The notes beneath the pieces were generated by a model, which was not told where the DNA came from, did not search any database, and worked only from the letters and a program-made list of their open reading frames with translations. Of a stretch of DNA of 64,000 nucleotides, positions 32,945 through 45,901 are shown piece by piece. Source of the DNA: Nocardioides sp. TF02-7. GTDB taxonomy: Bacteria > Actinomycetota > Actinomycetes > Propionibacteriales > Nocardioidaceae. A program made the translations under genes and the position numbers. Location: positions 620,001 to 684,000 of the forward strand of contig NZ_CP092535.1 in NCBI RefSeq assembly GCF_022437945.1, given 5' to 3'. The first letter of the stretch is position 1, and each line of letters begins with the position of its first letter.

Positions 32945-34789
32945 CTACTCGAAGAACTGCTTGAGGTCGTCGGGCATCGTCGGGAGCGGCTTCTCGGTCA
33001 GCGCGACGCCGGTGCCGTCGGCGTCGAGGCTCAGGACGAGGTTCTTGGTACCCCACTCGGGATCGGTCTGCGGGTAGTCGTCGCGGGTGTGGCCACCGCG
33101 CGACTCGGTGCGGGTGAGCGCCGCCCGCGCGATGCACTCCCCGACGAGCAGCATGTTGCGCAGGTCGAGGGCGAGGTGCCAGCCGGGGTTGTACTGCCGG
33201 TGGCCCTCCACGGTCATCCGGCTCGCCCGCTCCTTCAGCCGCTCGATCTCCGCGAGCGCCGCCTCCAGCTCCGCGCCCTCGCGGATGATGCCGACCAGGT
33301 CGTTCATCGTCTGCTGCAGGTCCTGCTGGATGGTGTAGGGGTTCTCACCGCCCTCGACCGCGAACGGCGCCAGGGCGCTGCGGCCGGCCGCCGCCAGGTC
33401 GTCGTCGGCGACGGTCGGCGGCGACCCGAGGCCCGCGGCGTGGTCGGCCGCCGCCCGCCCGGCGCGGTTGCCGAAGACGAGGAGGTCGGAGAGCGAGTTG
33501 CCGCCGAGCCGGTTGGACCCGTGCATGCCGCCGGAGCACTCGCCCACGGCGTACAGGCCGGGCACCGCCGAGACCTCGGTGTCGGGGTCGACCTCGATGC
33601 CGCCCATCACGTAGTGGCAGGTGGGTCCGATCTCCATCGGCTCCTTCGTGATGTCGACGTCGGCCAGCTCCTTGAACTGGTGGTACATCGACGGCAGCCG
33701 CTTCCGGATGAACTCCGGGCTGCGCCGGGAGGCGATGTCGAGGTAGACGCCGCCGTGCGGGGTGCCGCGGCCGGCCTTGATCTCGGCGTTGATCGCGCGG
33801 GCGACCTCGTCGCGCGGCAGCAGCTCGGGCGGGCGGCGGTTGTTCTTCTTGTCCTCGTACCAGCGGTCCGCCTCCTCCTCCGTGTCGGCGGTCTCCGCCT
33901 TGAAGAACTCGGGGATGTAGTCGAACATGAACCGCTTGCCCTCGGCGTTGCGGAGCACGCCTCCGTCGCCGCGGACCGACTCGGTGACCAGCAGCCCCTT
34001 CACCGACGGCGGCCACACCATGCCGGTGGGGTGGAACTGCACGAACTCCATGTTGATGAGCGTCGCCCCCGCGCGGAGCGCCAGCGCGTGGCCGTCGCCG
34101 GTGTACTCCCACGAGTTCGACGTCACCTTGTAGGACTTGCCGATGCCTCCCGTGGCGAGCACGACGGAGGGGGCGTCGAACACGATGAACCGGCCGGTCT
34201 CGCGCCAGTAGCCGAACGCGCCCGCGATCGCTCCGTCGGCCTTGAGCAGCTCGGTGACCGTGCACTCCATGAAGACGTCGATCCCGAGCGCGACCGCCCG
34301 CTGCTGGAGGGTGCGGATCATCTCCAGGCCGGTGCGGTCGCCGATGTGCGCGAGCCGTGCGAACCGGTGTCCGCCGAAGTCGCGCTGGCTGATGAGGCCG
34401 TCGGGCGTGCGGTCGAAGAGCGCTCCCCAGTCCTCCAGCTCCATCACCCGCTCGGGCGCCTCCTGGGCGTGGATCTGGGCCATCCGCCAGTTGTTGAGCA
34501 TCTTCCCGCCGCGCATGGTGTCGCGGAAGTGGACCTGCCAGTTGTCGTCGGGGTAGAGGTTGCCCATCGCCGCGGCGCAGCCGCCCTCCGCCATCACCGT
34601 GTGCGCCTTGCCGAGCAGCGACTTGCAGACGATCGCCACCCGCGCCCCGGCCTCATGGGCGGCGATCGCGGCCCGCAGCCCGGACCCGCCGGCGCCGATG
34701 ACGACCACGTCGTACCGGTGCCGCTCGACGCCGCCGGTCGCCTCGGCGGACATCTCGTTGCCCGTCATCGGGTGTCGTTCGCTGGTCAT
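32945..34789 (-). CDS. sdhA: Succinate dehydrogenase flavoprotein subunit, first system
   Basis: FAD-containing catalytic subunit, 614 residues, intact. The Rossmann motif is DVVVIGAGGSGLRAAIAAHE. The flavinylation His is in LLGKAHTVMAEGGCAAAMG. The active site shows FVQFHPTGMVWP, TESVRGDGGVLRN and TCHYVMGGIEVDPDTEV, with the C-terminal RTESRGGHTRDDYP. The start at 34789 lies 2 bases after the anchor stop; an internal ATG at 34768 is possible. It belongs to the same branch as mycobacterial Sdh1, clearly separate from the second SdhA here. Confidence 0.95.
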   Translation of the reverse strand: MTSERHPMTGNEMSAEATGGVERHRYDVVVIGAGGSGLRAAIAAHEAGARVAIVCKSLLGKAHTVMAEGGCAAAMGNLYPDDNWQVHFRDTMRGGKMLNNWRMAQIHAQEAPERVMELEDWGALFDRTPDGLISQRDFGGHRFARLAHIGDRTGLEMIRTLQQRAVALGIDVFMECTVTELLKADGAIAGAFGYWRETGRFIVFDAPSVVLATGGIGKSYKVTSNSWEYTGDGHALALRAGATLINMEFVQFHPTGMVWPPSVKGLLVTESVRGDGGVLRNAEGKRFMFDYIPEFFKAETADTEEEADRWYEDKKNNRRPPELLPRDEVARAINAEIKAGRGTPHGGVYLDIASRRSPEFIRKRLPSMYHQFKELADVDITKEPMEIGPTCHYVMGGIEVDPDTEVSAVPGLYAVGECSGGMHGSNRLGGNSLSDLLVFGNRAGRAAADHAAGLGSPPTVADDDLAAAGRSALAPFAVEGGENPYTIQQDLQQTMNDLVGIIREGAELEAALAEIERLKERASRMTVEGHRQYNPGWHLALDLRNMLLVGECIARAALTRTESRGGHTRDDYPQTDPEWGTKNLVLSLDADGTGVALTEKPLPTMPDDLKQFFE

Positions 34790-34791
34790 GC

Positions 34792-35588
34792 TCAGAAGAA
34801 CCTCACGTCCTCGATCACCCCGCGTGCGAGCAGGAAGATGTACAGGTCGACGATCGCCACCGAGAACAGCGAGTACCAGGCGTACTGCGGGTGCTTGCGG
34901 TTGAGCCGGGACACCCAGGTCCAGAGCCGGTAGCGCACCGGGTGCTTCGAGAAGTGCCGCAGCCGACCGCCGACAATGTGGCGGCAGGAGTGGCAGGACA
35001 GCGTGTAGAGCCAGAGCAGGATCGCGTTGGCCGCCATCAGGAGGGTCCCGAGCCCCATGTGGCCCCACTCGTGGTGCTCGTCGCGGAACGCCAGCACCAC
35101 GTCGAAGGTGAGCACGGAGGCGATGACGACCGCGGCGTACCAGAACCAGCGGTGCGCGTTCTGGAAGATCAGCGGGAACCGGGTCTCGCCGGTGTAGCGG
35201 GCGTGCGGCTCGGCGACGGCGCAGGCCGGCGGGCTCAGCCAGAACGACCGGTAGTAGGCCTTGCGGTAGTAGTAGCAGGTCATCCGGAACCCGAGCGGGA
35301 ACACCAGGATGATCAGCGCGGCCGACAGCGGCCACCACTGGAACGGCTGCCCGAAGTCGGACGCCCCCTCGACGCAGTCGCCCAGGCACGGCGAGTAGAA
35401 CGGCGAGAGGTACGGCGAGGCGTAGTAGTCGCTGCCCATGAACGCCCGGACCGTCGCGTAGACGACGAACGCCGCGAACACGACGAACGTGGCGAGCGGC
35501 GACAGCCACCACCGGTCGGTCCGCAGGGTCCTCTCGTCGATCGCGGCCCGCGTCGGGCCTGGACTCCGGTCGGTGCACCTGTCGCCAT
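34792..35588 (-). CDS. sdhC: Succinate dehydrogenase membrane anchor (cytochrome b-like), first system (frameshifted)
   Basis: Single-chain anchor with about five helices, 265 residues after restoring one C near 35560. The ATG at 35588, preceded by GAGGAGA, is preferred; the unbroken frame to 35673 has no plausible N-terminus. Hydrophobic segments include LATFVVFAAFVVYATV, WPLSAALIILVFPLGF, FWYAAVVIASVLTFDVVL and LLMAANAILLWLYTLSCHSC. His residues in WGHMGLG and SCHSCRHIVGG are candidate heme ligands. The stop lies 2 bases before sdhA. Mycobacterial Sdh1 has the same kind of unusual anchor. Confidence 0.83.
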
Positions 35589-35793
35589 CGGGTCTCCTCG
35601 TCGTCGAGCGAGCGGGACGAAGTCTGCCGAGTCGGAGAGAAATGTGAAAGGGGCCACACCGGAGGGTGGGCAAACGGCGCCGGCGGGCGGTCGGCCCGCG
35701 GGGCCGGACGTCGTACTAAGGGTGCCCTAACGGGCAAATGTCACACTCCCCCGGAGGTCGAGGGGCGCTCGACTGGGAGTAGCGTGACCGATC
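35589..35793. promoter_or_regulatory. Divergent promoter region of the two succinate dehydrogenase operons
   Basis: 205 bases between divergent sdhC genes. A near-palindrome TAAGGGTGCCCTAA lies at 35717-35730. On the plus strand TAGCGT (35780-35785) ends 8 bases before the GTG at 35794, a good -10 for a leaderless message. On the minus side GAGGAGA serves sdhC. Confidence 0.5.
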
Positions 35794-36510
35794 GTGGCTG
35801 CTCACACGAATCGCCCCGTCCTGGTGAGGGACGCGCGGGCCTTCCGGACCACGATCGCCCTGAAGTTCCTCATGACGGCGAGCGGGCTGGTGTTCATCGG
35901 CTACGTGCTCGCCCACATGTACGGCAACCTCAAGGCGTTCTCGGGCGAGGCCGCCTTCAACGAGTACGCACACCACATCCGCGAGCTCGGCGAGCCGCTG
36001 CTGCCGCACGAGGGCTTCCTCTGGCTGATGCGCGTCCTCCTCGTCGTGGCCCTCGTGGTGCACGTGTGGAGCGGCTTCGCGCTGTGGCGGAAGGCCGCGA
36101 AGGCGCGCCCGGTGAAGTACGCCGTGAAGAAGCACACCGGCGCCATCCCCGCGGCCCGGATCATGCGCCTGGCCGGCGTGTGGGTCCTGGGCTTCACCAT
36201 CTGGCACCTGCTGAACTTCACGATCGTCAAGGTCAACCCCAGCAACGGCGAGACCGGCGGGGACAACCCGTACGCGCTGCTGGTCGACTCCTTCGACCTG
36301 TGGTGGATGACGCTCATCTACCTGGTGTCGATGGCCTTCCTCGGCGCCCACCTCCACCACGGCACGTGGAGCTCGCTGCAGACGCTCGGTTGGACCAGCA
36401 CCGCCCCCGCCCGCGCCCGCGCCAAGGCGTTCGCGCTCGGGTTCGCGATCGTGGTGGCCGGCGGCTTCTCGCTCGTCCCGCTCGGCGTCCTCGTCGGCAT
36501 CATCGACTGA
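35794..36510 (+). CDS. sdhC: Succinate dehydrogenase cytochrome b558-type subunit, second system
   Basis: 238-residue membrane anchor of the b558 family that binds heme and reduces menaquinone. Five helices are visible (TIALKFLMTASGLVFIGYV; WLMRVLLVVALVVHVW; VWVLGFTIWHLLNFTI; WWMTLIYLVSMAFLGAHL; GFAIVVAGGFSLVPLGVLVG). Candidate heme His are in AHMYGNLKAF, VVHVWSGFAL, FTIWHLLNF and AHLHHGTWSS. Intact. It is the first gene of sdhCAB on the plus strand, a different lineage from the anchor at 34792. Confidence 0.93.
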   Translation: MAAHTNRPVLVRDARAFRTTIALKFLMTASGLVFIGYVLAHMYGNLKAFSGEAAFNEYAHHIRELGEPLLPHEGFLWLMRVLLVVALVVHVWSGFALWRKAAKARPVKYAVKKHTGAIPAARIMRLAGVWVLGFTIWHLLNFTIVKVNPSNGETGGDNPYALLVDSFDLWWMTLIYLVSMAFLGAHLHHGTWSSLQTLGWTSTAPARARAKAFALGFAIVVAGGFSLVPLGVLVGIID

Positions 36511-36534
36511 CCCCCCTACCCGGAGGATCCCCTC

Positions 36535-38577
<2,043 letters not shown>

Positions 38578-38644
38578 CCGTCCCGCCCGCCACCGCCGCG
38601 TGCGGCCACTGTCCAACGGCATCCACCACCGGAAAGAGTCACAA

Positions 38645-39389
38645 GTGAGACTGACCCTCAAGATCTGGCGCCAGGCGAATGCCGATTCGCAGGGTGCGAT
38701 GCACACCTACGAGATCGACGGCGTCTCCGAGGACATGAGCTTCCTCGAGATGCTCGACGTGCTCAACGAGCAGCTCAACGACCAGGGCGAGGAGCCCGTC
38801 GCGTTCGACTCCGACTGTCGCGAGGGCATCTGCGGCACCTGCTCGCTGATGATCAACGGCGAGGCGCACGGTCCGGAGGTCGCGACCACGTGCCAGCTGC
38901 ACATGCGGTCGTTCAAGGACGGCGACACGATCACCATCGAGCCGTGGCGCTCCGCGGCGTTCCCGGTCATCAAGGACCTCTGCGTGGACCGGGCGGCGCT
39001 CGACCGGATCGTCCAGTCCGGGGGCTACATCTCCGCCAACACCGGCTCCGCGCCCGAGGCGAACTCGGTGCCGGTGCCCCGCGACGACGCGGTCCGCGCG
39101 TTCAACGCGGCGACCTGCATCCAGTGCGGCGCGTGCGTGGCGGCCTGCCCCAACGGCTCGGCCTCGCTGTTCGTCGGCGCCAAGATCACCCACCTCGGGG
39201 GAGCTGCCGCAGGGCCAGCCCGAGCGCTACACCCGGGTGGTCGAGATGGTGGCCCAGGCCGACCACGAGGGCTTCGGCGGCTGCACCAACATCGGCGAGT
39301 GCACAGCGGCCTGCCCGAAGGGCATCCCGCTCGACGTGATCAGCCAGATGAACCGCGACCTGCGGACCGCACTGATCCACAACCGCTGA
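38645..39389 (+). CDS. sdhB: Succinate dehydrogenase iron-sulfur subunit, second system (frameshifted)
   Basis: 247 residues after removing one extra G near 39199. [2Fe-2S] ligands: [20 protein letters not shown] and TTCQLH. [4Fe-4S]: [13 protein letters not shown]. [3Fe-4S]: [20 protein letters not shown]. It ends [11 protein letters not shown]. The GTG start at 38645 follows GGAAAGAG and is 67 bases past sdhA. Its last 50 bases overlap the convergent MFS gene if that gene uses its in-frame stop. Confidence 0.94.
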
Positions 39390-40576
39390 CGCGGGGCCGC
39401 TCGCCCCTGACCAGCGGGGTGAGGACCAGCAGCAGCGCACCGAGCACCGCGACGGCCACCATCGCGCCGCGGATCCCGAGCGCTCCGGACCACACGCCGA
39501 CGTAGACCGGGCCCAGGACGAAGCCGAGGTAGGCCACCGTGGTGACCACGGAGGTGGCGCGTCCGCGGTGGCGCTCGTCGGTCCGCGCGGCCACCACCGC
39601 CAGGACGGTCGGGAACAGCACCGCCGTGCCCGCGGCGGCGACCACGAGGCCGAGCAGGCCCAGCACCAGGCTCGGCGCGCCGGCGACCAGCAGCGCACCC
39701 CCGGCCGCCGCGGCGGAGCCGGTCGCGAGCACGGCCCGGGCGTGCGCGGTGCCGATCCCACCCGCCGCGAACCGGGTCGCCGCGACCGCCGCAGCGAACA
39801 CCGCGGGGGCCAGCGCACCGACCCCCTCACCCGCCCCGATCGCGTCGGTCAGGAAGATCGCGCTCCAGCTCTGGTGGGCGTTCTCGCTGGCGTAGGCCAG
39901 CGCGCCGAGCAGCCCCAAGCCGACGAGCGTGGCGGTCGGGACCGCCCGTTCCCTCCCCTGCCCGCCTGCCTGTCCGAAACCCGGGTCGCTCCCGGTGGCC
40001 GGGCCGCTGGGGCCACGCATGACGGACCGCTGCACGGCCGCCGCAGCCGCGACGGCCACCAGTCCGGCACCGGCGAACCCGATGACGGGCGGCGCCCCGG
40101 CGCCGGCGAGGAGCCCGGTGCCGAGGCTGGCGAGCACGACGAACGTCGAGAAGACGCCGTGCACCCGCGTGATGACCGGGCGGCCGGCCGCCCGCTCGGC
40201 TCGCCCGGCGAGGGTGTTGATCGCGACGTCGGCGGCGCCGGACGTGACGCCGACCAGCGCCATCGCTGCCGCCAACGACACCACGCCCCGGCCGGCTCCC
40301 GCGACGACCACCCCGGCCGCGCCGAGGGGAGGCAAGGGCGAGCGCGGCCACCCGGTGCCCCCAGCGGTCGACGGCCCGGCCCGCGACCAGCATCGCGGGC
40401 AGTGCTCCGCCGCCGACGAAGAGCAGGGCCAGGCCGAGCTGGGTGTCGTCGACACCGGCCTGGTCCCGCAGCCGAGGGATGGACGCACCCCAAACGCCCC
40501 AGAACGTCCCGAACGCGGCGAACGCGACGGTGACGGGCGCGACGAGCACGCGGACCGTGGCGGTGTCGGAGGTCAT
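39340..40576 (-). CDS. Major facilitator superfamily transporter (frameshifted)
   Basis: 411 residues after removing one extra C near 40332. Twelve-helix small-molecule exporter type: N-terminus [20 protein letters not shown] and [20 protein letters not shown], the A-loop [10 protein letters not shown], then [34 protein letters not shown] and [15 protein letters not shown]. The fold resembles YbjJ/FucP-like permeases; the substrate is unknown. Its ATG (40576) abuts the LacI operator, so it is almost certainly controlled by the divergent LacI protein. The stop at 39340 lies inside sdhB, and a further indel near the end could shorten it. Confidence 0.82.
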
Positions 40577-40577
40577 T

Positions 40578-40593
40578 TGTGTAACGTTACACA
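40578..40593. promoter_or_regulatory. Perfect palindromic LacI-family operator
   Basis: TGTGTAACGTTACACA is a perfect 16-bp palindrome with the central CG typical of LacI/PurR-family operators. It sits between the divergent MFS and lacI starts, one base from the MFS ATG and next to TATACT (40594-40599), the likely -10 of lacI. Binding would block both genes. Confidence 0.85.
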
Positions 40594-40605
40594 TATACTG
40601 GTGAC

Positions 40606-41650
40606 ATGCCTTCCCAAGGACGGCGCGCGACGCTGGCGCAGGTCGCCGAGCGCGCCGGCGTGTCCACCATGACCGCGTCCTACGCCTTCGGCCGCCCGGA
40701 GCGGGTGTCGGCCGCATCCCGCGAGCGGGTGCTCACCGCCGCCCGCGAGCTCGGGTACACCGGTCCCGACCCGTCGGCCCGTTCACTGCGCCAGGGCCGC
40801 GCCGGCGCCCTCGGTGTGGTGCTAGGCGAGCACCTGACCTACGCGTTCGACGACCCGCAGGCCGCCGCGTTCCTCGCCGGGATCGCCGAGGTGTGCGCAG
40901 CCGCGGGCACCGCCATGACGATCCTCCCCGTCGTCGACTCCGCCGAGGACGTCGGCCGCGTCGCCGCCGCCGCGGTCGACGGCCTCGTGCTGTGGACGAC
41001 GTACGACGACTCCCCTGTCGTCCGCGCGGCGCTCGCGACCGGCCGGCCCGTGGTCGTGCACGGAGGTCCGGCCGTCGACGGCGCGACGCTGGTCGGCATC
41101 GACGACCGGGCTGCGGCACGGGCGGTGGGCCGGCTCGTGCTCGCCGGCGCCGCCCATCCCGCGGTCCTGGCGTTCCCCACCACCGCCGAGCGGGCCGTCG
41201 TGCTCACCACCGGTCCCGACCCCGACGCGGCGACGTTCCCCGTCACGCGCGCCCGGCTGCTCGGCTACCGGGACGCCGCGCAGGACCTCGGCCTCGAGTG
41301 GTCGCGCGTCCGCGTCGCGACCTGCACGACCAACAGCGCGGTCGAGGCGCACGCCCAGGCCGGACGGCTCCTCGAGGAGGGACCCGTCGACGCCGTCGCC
41401 GCGATGAGCGACCAGCTGGCGCTCGGGGTGCTCGGCGCGCTGGCCGACCGGGGACGGGCCGTCCCGGGCGACGTCGCCGTCAGCGGCTGGGACGACTCCC
41501 CCGTCGCCGCGGAGCGCTAACCTGACGACCGTGGCGCAGTCGCTCCGCGAGCAGGGCGCCGCCTGCGCGCGCGCCGCGCTGGCGGACGAACGACCCGACT
41601 TCCGCGACGCCTGGGAGGTGGTCCGCCGCGGCAGCACCCCGGCGGCGTGA
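40606..41650 (+). CDS. LacI-family transcriptional regulator (frameshifted near C-terminus)
   Basis: 347 residues. The helix-turn-helix ATLAQVAERAGVSTMTASYA and hinge region (RVLTAARELGYTGPDPSARS) are at the N-terminus. The periplasmic-binding-like effector domain follows (ALGVVLGEHLTYAFDDPQAA; PVVVHGGPAVDGATLVGIDD; AVAAMSDQLALGVLGALA; VAVSGWDDSP). An extra base just before 41520 creates a premature TAA. The next frame continues naturally with LTTVAQSLREQGAACARA to a TGA at 41650, so the true protein is full length. It starts 6 bases after a TATACT box with no ribosome site, so its mRNA is probably leaderless. It likely represses itself and the MFS gene. Confidence 0.9.
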
Positions 41651-41656
41651 GCACGC

Positions 41657-41881
41657 TCAGGAGCGGGTGGCGCGCCAGGCCCTCCAGCCGAGCGAGCCGA
41701 GCACGGCGGCGATGAGGAAGTTCACGACGATCAGCACGGAGTGGGCGACCCAGTAGCCGGTCGTCCGCTCCTCCCCCGCGTCGTAGGCGTTCCAGAGGTT
41801 CTTGGCGAAGTTGCCGAAGCTGATGACGTTCCACGCCGCGACGGCGAGGAGCAGCACGGCATGCCTGCGCTCGAGCTTCAT
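41657..41881 (-). CDS. SCO4848-family small membrane protein
   Basis: 74 residues with two hydrophobic helices (HAVLLLAVAAWNVISFGNFA and VAHSVLIVVNFLIAAVLGSL) joined by the conserved NLWNAYDAGEERTTGYW segment. This matches the actinobacterial SCO4848 family of unknown function. The ATG overlaps the stop of the YihY gene (ATGA), a pairing also seen in other actinobacteria as far as I recall. Its 3' end lies 6 bases from the lacI stop. Confidence 0.85.
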   Translation of the reverse strand: MKLERRHAVLLLAVAAWNVISFGNFAKNLWNAYDAGEERTTGYWVAHSVLIVVNFLIAAVLGSLGWRAWRATRS

Positions 41882-42936
41882 CGGTCCCTCCTGTCGAGCT
41901 TGCGGATCAGCGCGAGGGCGGCCACGGTGGCGGCGCCGCCGGCTGCGAACGGGGCCGCCCAGCTGCGGGCCCCGGGCTCCCGGGCCGGCCCTGCGACGCG
42001 ACGGTACGCCGGCGGCGACTTCGGGCCCTGCACCGGGGCCGCCGCCTCGGGTCGCAGCGCCCGCGAGGCGGGGTGCACGAACGCCCATGCCGCGGCGTAC
42101 ATGACGACCCGGGAGAAGTAGTTGATCCACACGACGAGGATCAGCGCGATGCCGAACGCCTGGAACGCAGGGGCGTTCTTGGTCGACGCCAGCAGCAGCT
42201 GGGAGACCTGCTTGAGCACCTCGAACCCGATCGCGCCGAGGAGGGCGCCCGACAGCAGCGCACGGGTGGGCAGGTCGGGCTCGACGAGGACCTTGAAGAG
42301 CGAGAAGAACAGCACCGTGTTGGCCACGACACCGACGAGGACCGCGACCAGCCCGAGCAGCCACCCCAGGCCGTCGGCGAGACCCAGCCACTCGAGGATC
42401 TGCTCCGACGACCCACGCGCCACGCCGGAGACGCCGACCGCGACCAGCAGGACCGCGCCGAGCAGCGCGAGGGCGAGCAGGTCGCGCAGCTTGCCGACCA
42501 CGAAGTTGGGGTGGGTCCACTCGGGCATCTCGAACATGACCAGCAGCGAGTCGCGCATGCTCGAGAGCCAGCCGAGGCCGGAGTAGAGGACGACCAGGAT
42601 GCCGACCGACAAGATGCCGGGGGCGGCGTCGCGGATGCTGTCGATCGAGACCTGGTTCTCACCCTCGCCGACCAGTCCGGGCAGGAGGCTGTTGATCGCC
42701 TTGACCAGGTCCTCGTTCGCGTCCGGGTAGATCTTCGCGAGGTAGCCGATGACCGCGAAGGCGAGCGCCACCACCGGGAAGAACGAGATGAACGCGAAGT
42801 AGGTGACCGCCCCCGCCTGCAGGTTGCCCTTGACGTCGCCGTAGTGCTCGACGGTGCGGATCAGCTGGTCGAGCAGCGGCCGCCGCTCACGGGCGTCCGC
42901 GAGCCGCTCCTTCAGCCGGTCGACCACGGCGGGCAC
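41878..42936 (-). CDS. YihY/BrkB-family inner membrane protein
   Basis: 352 residues, intact, about six helices. Family segments: LQAGAVTYFAFISFFPVVAL, LSVGILVVLYSGLGWLSSMRDSL, FNLL-like region MPEWTHPNFVVGKLRDLLAL, FFSLFKVLVEPDLPTRALLSG and NYFSRVVMYAAAWAF. The Pro/Ala-rich C-terminal tail ends in a short helix (AAPFAAGGAATVAALALI). The function of YihY proteins is unclear; the old name ribonuclease BN is wrong. GTG start 6 bases after the preceding stop. Confidence 0.88.
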   Translation of the reverse strand: MPAVVDRLKERLADARERRPLLDQLIRTVEHYGDVKGNLQAGAVTYFAFISFFPVVALAFAVIGYLAKIYPDANEDLVKAINSLLPGLVGEGENQVSIDSIRDAAPGILSVGILVVLYSGLGWLSSMRDSLLVMFEMPEWTHPNFVVGKLRDLLALALLGAVLLVAVGVSGVARGSSEQILEWLGLADGLGWLLGLVAVLVGVVANTVLFFSLFKVLVEPDLPTRALLSGALLGAIGFEVLKQVSQLLLASTKNAPAFQAFGIALILVVWINYFSRVVMYAAAWAFVHPASRALRPEAAAPVQGPKSPPAYRRVAGPAREPGARSWAAPFAAGGAATVAALALIRKLDRRDR

Positions 42937-42942
42937 CGGCGG

Positions 42943-45852
<2,910 letters not shown>

Positions 45853-45901
45853 TCACGTGGGGGGCCAACCGGGCGGCGGGGCCGGCTATTCCGGCGCCCG
45901 C

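Noticed and set aside
35717..35730. DtxR/IdeR iron box in the divergent sdh region
   Set aside because: TAAGGGTGCCCTAA is only 14 bases and lacks the 19-bp TTAGG-N9-CCTAA spacing of that box; kept only as an unassigned near-palindrome.
40606..41520. Naturally truncated LacI regulator ending at 41520
   Set aside because: The next frame continues with the conserved C-terminal LacI segment (TTVAQSLREQG) up to 41650, so the stop is due to one extra base.
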